DNA from: Pseudomonadota bacterium
GTDB lineage: Bacteria > Myxococcota_A > Bradymonadia > Bradymonadales > GCA-2716585
Direction: 5' to 3'
DNA: 64,000 bases
Assembly: GCA_005804885.1 (NCBI GenBank)
Contig: SYOX01000050.1
Coordinates: 1-64,000 of the forward strand
The notes under the pieces are model-generated. The model searched no databases. It worked only from the letters and a program-made list of their open reading frames with translations, and had not been told where the DNA came from. Made by a program: the position numbers and the translations under genes. Shown one piece after another: positions 62,601-64,000 of this stretch (position 1 is its first letter; the number at the start of each line of letters is the position of its first letter).

Positions 62601-64000
62601 GGCGCCGAGGCCCTCTACTTCACCGACTCGCTCGGCCGGCCCACCATGCGAGCCTCCGACGGCGTCGTGAGCTGCTTCGACGCCTTCGAACTCGAAGGCG
62701 GGTCCATCGAGATCCAGAGCCGCCTCAACCCCAACGACAACTTCACCATCGAGTTCTTCGGCCAGGACGCCCTGATCGTCTGCAACCTGAACAATGAGTT
62801 CCTCGTGCCGCGCGCCGCCCTCGATCGCTACCTGCCGGCTCGACCCGCCGCCAACGCCTGCGGCGCGCCCGTGCCCAACAACGAGTGCGACATCGATCTC
62901 GACTGCCTGGAGCTTGACCCGAACCTGCGCTGCTGTGACATGGGCGACCGCAAGATCTGCGGCTCCAGCCAGGAGTGCTCGCTCGGCGTCCCTCGCCGCA
63001 CCTGCATCCAGGACGGCAACGCCCCCGAGGTCGACAGCGCCTGCCCCGGCCAGGCCCCCCTGTGCTGTGAGGTCCCCGGCGTGAGGGTCTGTGACCCGGA
63101 CTTGTGCGGCGATCAGGTCTGCTGCTTCCCCATTGTTCAAGACTTCGGGGTCTGCGGGACCAGCGCCGAGTGCAACGGGCTGGTCGACTTCTGCGCCCAG
63201 AACGCCGACTGCGTCCAAGGGCAGGCGTGCTGTGAGACCAACCAGGGCAACCGCTGCATCAACGGCGGCCAGTGCCCCGACCCGCCCGATCCCATGGACG
63301 GCAGCTGCCTGCAGCCGACCCTCCAGTGCTTCGGCCGCAGCCGCGAGGTGATCAGCTGCGAGGACTTCGGAGACCTCGACCTGACGGTGGCCCAGTACGA
63401 CGCCGACGTCATCGCCCACTACTACACCCACCAGGGCGCGCCCGTCCGCCGCACCGAGCTGCCCAACGCACAGCCCTGCTACGAGGCCATCCAGGTCGAC
63501 GGCGGCGGCTTCCAGATCCTCGACCTGTCGTCCAACGAGGCCTTCCAGGTCGCCTTCAACGGCCAGACGGCCACGATCTCCTGCCCTGGCAACGTCGTGG
63601 AGACCGTCCCGACGGCCGCCGTGCTGGCCTACATGCCCGACCGGCCCGCCCAGAACGCCTGCGCCCCGGCCAATCGCGGCGACCAGTGCCAGCAGGACGC
63701 CCAGTGCCGCGCCATCGACTCGCGCCTCGGCTGCTGCGACGTCGGCGACCAGAACATCTGCGGATCGGGGCAGTCCTGCGCCCAGAACATCCTTCGCCAG
63801 ACCTGCGACGACGAGGCCGACTGCGCCCAGGGCGACGTGTGCTGCCCGATGGTCAACGCCCGAGTCTGCAACCCCAGCGTCTGCCTGCCCGGCCAGACCT
63901 GCTGCAACCCCGCGCTGACGAGCGTCTGCGCGACCCGGGTCGAGTGCAGCGGCGTCCTTGATCACTGCGTGCTCGGCGATCCTCTCTCCTGCGGCAACGG
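50637..64000 (+). CDS. giant cysteine-rich modular lipoprotein, incomplete at window end
   Basis: An open frame runs from the ATG at 50637 (GGGAGAG site upstream) to the window end, at least 4454 codons. The leader has lipobox IVPAC (Cys32), followed by about 60 residues rich in Asp and Glu. The rest is two module types. Module A (about 128 residues) begins around SCLFGTFECFG and ends with a TCPD segment and AYLP-RP. Module B (about 128 residues) is packed with CC pairs, e.g. CCDTGDRNLCL, RVCDP-LCG-LCC and CC-T-GNRC-CP. I count 19 A modules and 14 B modules (last cut). Cys density implies an oxidised, surface-exposed fibre. Family and role are unknown. I spot-checked frame continuity at several points and saw no stops. 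Confidence 0.85.
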   Translation, partial: MVGHAGSGEVGVGRLMVLGGVLLALGAIVPACTCEGPTVPIPSVPDVGLDVSPDFDADVDEGEDTEVEDVADADLPDDADDDASDVDGDAGDDAGDVVEEDRFLASCLFPVLDCLGANAEAVSCTINTVNGETAVSYGNGRAARWSRDGQGQVFFEAFVDSALCYEAQALDPLDVPFAWDITSGGDQPARFGVARDEDDRSIIVVTCPDASVERYRVEEVQPYLPSILAADDELCVPLGPPRCEENPDCQIFDESFECCPVAGTARCLVPNQCPAIPEAPPELDSCLTEMLDCFGLRHVPLACSIDPNVGTTDVAYTRGRRAVVTNDGFDNFTIETSSERGLCYVAATPSREPFSQINFTDPNTNESAQVTFEGGRARVVCADNTREEHDAESILQYVPILLDETEDICTVEPINVCSPGDPERDCEAGLCCPTLDGNRCLDVEACPEVRDPWDTSCMRPLMDCFGANQALAICIEHTDLEITEVGYVSGARATYYVDQGRQTRRTFFERDRCFEAVQVTDDGSSFEISDLTNGDLYEVRFVGDEAQITCPDAARESVPARRVRSYLPARPNPLQCNDPLRDDQCSGNNDCGDGLECCNVGDRNLCLVEGDCDDFQPRQACSGDNQCGEGSECCELSPVRVCNPRLCGDDQLCCALERAEVCAPGGVCDRGDICDPGNPDDCNNGELCCSTLDGNRCLNVQTCPDLNDPWGTSCLFGTFECFGTVQDLLSCTFDPALEISEVEYESGARMVFYESAQRPGRRASFGGQPCFNALEGPDGLEVEDLLTGERFVVEFNRGDAQITCPGAEVQVVPASDVLAYLPQAPDSSICELRDRNDNCDQDADCGPGLVCCDTGDRNLCLASDDCERSQPLTTCLDNSQCGRDEVCCERELVNVCDVAVCGDRLCCSTPSSLVCGSDTECNRVDACDPLDLSSCQPGEQCCETELGKRCLGNVGVCPDPDDPIGTSCIALVLECFGANNELDRCTDQGGGLGITQATYVSGSSALFFTHEREFGARTANSVDDCYQILGSERSGFELVDLLSGNNYSISVVGPEATVSCPFSRTSVIPIRELRPYLPVAPEPELCDVAPRQDECTQDSDCNDNQLFCCNVGDRNLCLISDHCQESLPRVACDDESQCADGEVCCGFARARVCDPALCDGELCCDLQGISVCTGDLECDSQVFDECEVNNPDACPGDDSCCPTDQGSRCLPVDGGQCPSPIAGTCLEGPLECFGRNPTFNQCLVRDEPNRSISVTYAEGSRNLFTDQGGQEHRLSGFGPTDCFEALANGNGWDLLDLETGDSVSLTISGSQVFATCPDNTTARAPLALIQEYLPAPPIEDQCVSPQIQWEASCLFGLLECSGADLVQDSCIDYGDLVDRTEVDYGGGVVGIFSNRAGVPIVQTRADGLPCFEAAVGDTSLQIVDLISDEAYQVEFAGNLATIRCPNGRFQAVDSAFIGPYIPERPAAELCEAAPRNDLCQVDADCGDPQFVCCDVGEANLCLLEEGCLRSEPRPLCDQIEDCASGQFCCDRANVRVCDPDLCGDAICCDQPSAQVCGTEDECNGIFDLCSPQEPGSCGPGSLCCDTIDGNRCIGEQVCPPPPDPLEGSCIHSTLLCFGRFNELAQCIDYGQDVDVTLAQYVGGQSATFYTSSGRPARRTSFAEGFECYDAFEDEAGGFQVQDLFDGGVYEIAFDGIEAVITCPDASVERVRRSAVRDYFTARPQPEECQPPGRDDECQVNADCDDLVPGFECCDGGDRNVCVEPGSCPLNSPHATCDVAEHCGGGQECCDLGFARICDPTVCGADVCCNVFQARVCGENAECNNFVDVCSLGAQDCPGDGVCCATNNGSRCFEGINDRANCPVPENPFPESCLFDAFDCAGEAGEIDQCVDLGSQRLSVSYSGGSQVVFEVLGGREFRRVSSGGQGCFTALTRGDGFNISDLRNGGAIDITFQGANARVTCADDTIVNIPRPILEAYLPSGPVPQQCQSAEAGWRGSCLFGLFECFGDENRFDACLDYGTLNFTSVDYNSGNVATFFNDRDGAEVVRTRDVNQQPCFRAEGNPGTGFEVEDLLTGERYGLAIQGDVVRITCPDDSVADVLSAFPLAYIPSRPDANLCEDFNREDRCQVNSDCGNGFVCCDLGDQNFCTTRESCERSRPRPTCDNNSQCQEGTTCCEFGPSIVCDPDQCGGQPCCSIDRTDVCGTADDCNGIFNVCTLGDNSTCGNRELCCETNEGDRCVVGNVCPPPPDPLIGSCLFDLFSCFGRLNEVDSCVDYGSLDMTETTYTGGKRAVFYTHEGEPTRIAGDNLTYCFEAVDLGDGFQIRDLDNGDIYSVALGQGVATIQCPDAALEQVPLAGLLAYLPERPAAETCAPFEIDTGECAVDADCRDLDPLLECCDTGDRTACLAPDGCRRNQVRATCNENADCGQGQECCSLFTTRVCDPTLCGEALCCDVGGDPVCGTHLECNEILDVCEVGNNATCGNGEQCCDTISGSRCIADNGGQCPPVPDLFAESCLFEAFECFGRNAQLLACFDVDGLRTEVTYTNGSRNRFFEEGGFEGRLSGNAFRDCFRAVATDAPEGGFTVIDARTRQESSVTFIGDQVQILCSDSTVFNVARTRVEAYLPARPEPVACDNAEAQWQRSCLFGTFECFGDELQVDQCANHIGLGIQQVEYASGSQASYFFTGGQRAFRARSATEQCFQVLADNQGALQVQDLITGEVFGISFNGDAAQITCPGQQIQTVLRSNVDAYLPDVPDPCDPAPRDDRCQADADCRDPQLICCDSGDRNTCATRDDCARSQIRVGCDLEGVQGEQLEQGTCEQGQFCCGVSPRRVCDPSRCGGELCCTVEEGLACGTERDCAGIVDVCTLGDAGSCAQGQVCCPTEIGTACVVGNICPPRANTIDDTCLGGVVSCFGPRQFESCEVTPGLDRVDSAYSLNGEVIHFTDQGAPALLTASNGLACYSARVLNGGDAYEIVDVSTGDRFEIAVDGISALVTCPDATVQPALLEDLLPFVPARPLDNQCTNIPRQDECTNDAQCGQGLVCCDTGQSNACLAVQTCFRQTPRETCAGDGADCGEGRLCCQITEQRVCNPSTCGLNQVCCDTNEAFVCGTPDECADIFDECDVNNPTFCAQGDLCCPTLGGNRCTVGGVCPEEPDPIDNTCLADVFECFGRDRAQTACVDFGILDRTEASYGADQAVFYTYRDQSAVRTRSLGQPCYEAIDSGEGGYLITNLNNGDVFTVALQDGAALVTCADNSQQVTDFGALRRHIPQRPAANACQVAVRQDECTSDAQCRGIDPTHICCDIGDQNICGNRETCARATPVSDCVENTDCAEGTLCCVFESARYCDPTSCDDDLNPCCNRNEGRGCATEDQCNGRFDRCDLNDHSTCGPGAVCCPNFGGAICLGGDACPEPPDEIEASCIGSTLGCFGRDQVQLACVDYGTLDRTEVSFEGGTSLIFFERFASEARRALTNGVECYDAVRTEAGFEVRDLFLDQNYAIAINGGVAEITCPFGNQTQQVPLDLLLAYLPDRPAPNTCAPFDRNDECVNDAQCGDVNLGCCDIGDRNICLTRESCTRNQPRPFCDGNDADCGQGQFCCEMPNVRVCDPEICPRDQACCDKTAALVCATDRECNGIIDLCDTNDAGSCNPNERCCELAQGTRCLVGLQQCPAPPDPIVGTCLESTFGCFERNHTLTSCVDFGGAPDRTEATYNNGAVGVFFSRRQVPAMRAVSQAGIACFNRFDVVEDGSIVIEELIDDQNGPRVLTHRVAFVGPNAVITCADAAEFTLPRSAVEAYLPDRPDAGQCAPPVRDDECQRDADCLVPGEFCCDIGDRTACLPGQGCFENTPRPICAIDRNIEGDVDETCPQGTLCCDVPTRVCDPAICGGEVCCTPPIDQAPTVCATEDECNQIADFCALDNPASCPDNALCCPTAQGNRCIIGECPEPPDPVLETCLLTPFGCFGADNVLNACVDFGDLDRTEVTFSSGAEALYFTDSLGRPTMRASDGVVSCFDAFELEGGSIEIQSRLNPNDNFTIEFFGQDALIVCNLNNEFLVPRAALDRYLPARPAANACGAPVPNNECDIDLDCLELDPNLRCCDMGDRKICGSSQECSLGVPRRTCIQDGNAPEVDSACPGQAPLCCEVPGVRVCDPDLCGDQVCCFPIVQDFGVCGTSAECNGLVDFCAQNADCVQGQACCETNQGNRCINGGQCPDPPDPMDGSCLQPTLQCFGRSREVISCEDFGDLDLTVAQYDADVIAHYYTHQGAPVRRTELPNAQPCYEAIQVDGGGFQILDLSSNEAFQVAFNGQTATISCPGNVVETVPTAAVLAYMPDRPAQNACAPANRGDQCQQDAQCRAIDSRLGCCDVGDQNICGSGQSCAQNILRQTCDDEADCAQGDVCCPMVNARVCNPSVCLPGQTCCNPALTSVCATRVECSGVLDHCVLGDPLSCGN
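54322..60136 (+). repeat. three copies of a ~1.94-kb higher-order A-A-B-A-B repeat
   Basis: Within the giant gene, A modules begin near 54322, 54707, 55481, 56264, 56641, 57411, 58189, 58578, 59370 and 60137. The spacing pattern short-long-long (about 385, 775, 780 bases) occurs three times. Each short step is an A module joined directly to the next A through a W-x2-SCLFG linker (WEASCLFG, WRGSCLFG, WQRSCLFG). Confidence 0.8.

Noticed and set aside
52392-63965. A 3,857-codon open frame on the minus strand
   Set aside because: It lies antisense to the giant lipoprotein frame. It is open because the sense frame almost never uses codons whose complements are stops. The sense frame has a ribosome binding site, lipobox and regular CC-rich modules; the antisense one has only Ala/Val/Leu-rich composition and repeats that mirror the sense modules.

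Overview
The window is GC-rich bacterial chromosome, densely coding, with many 4-bp ATGA gene overlaps. Several traits point to a predatory or social deltaproteobacterium-like organism, most probably Myxococcota: at least eight predicted lipoproteins, a kinase-AAA-TPR signalling protein, cysteine-rich surface repeats, and many alkaline-phosphatase-superfamily enzymes. This placement rests on gene content only; there is no rRNA or phylogenetic marker analysis behind it.

Layout. Positions 23-5334 (minus) hold a helical lipoprotein, a basic protein with a C-terminal Hfq/Sm-like fold, a PLP-dependent D-cysteine desulfhydrase/ACC deaminase-family enzyme and a GH5 glycosidase. Positions 5686-7546 (plus) are the classic rplU-rpmA-obgE operon. 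Positions 7581-11486 (minus) hold an endonuclease/exonuclease/phosphatase lipoprotein, RNase D, a cysteine-rich lipoprotein and a small helical protein. Positions 11840-28420 (mostly plus) are the most coherent accessory block: a membrane sulfatase-like protein, two more alkaline-phosphatase-superfamily hydrolases, GT2 and two GT4 glycosyltransferases, a methyltransferase, a nucleotide-sugar-epimerase-like protein and two paralogous lipoprotein sulfatase-like enzymes, one with a Sec-type and one with a Tat-type leader. An orphan E2-like acyltransferase and a YheU-family gene are embedded in it. The block looks like an envelope glycoconjugate synthesis and decoration or turnover locus.

Positions 28758-36845 (plus) hold the large kinase, a beta-barrel-like exported protein, a DUF547 lipoprotein and a PafA-type phosphatase. 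Positions 36824-37952 (minus) hold a ferredoxin-reductase-like flavoprotein and a small protein. Positions 38657-44726 (plus) hold an outer-membrane-like protein, cysK-cysE, ribosomal protein S1 with an acidic tail, and sfsA. A thioredoxin-type arsC (minus) precedes two very large repeat proteins. The first (45366-50252) has about 12 tandem beta-rich units and no visible export signal. The second (50637 to beyond the window end) is a giant cysteine-rich lipoprotein built from alternating A and B modules.

Non-coding features of interest are a 155-bp MITE-like element with 17-bp inverted ends and CTAG target duplications (38152-38306), inserted into one of four copies of a composite dispersed repeat that occurs as inverted pairs around 28.5 kb and 38.3 kb, and several intergenic regions rich in inverted repeats. 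No tRNA, rRNA, CRISPR array or complete insertion sequence was seen. The best candidates for an undescribed system are the two giant repeat proteins, the Hfq-domain fusion, and the Thr-nucleophile sulfatase-like/glycosyltransferase block.
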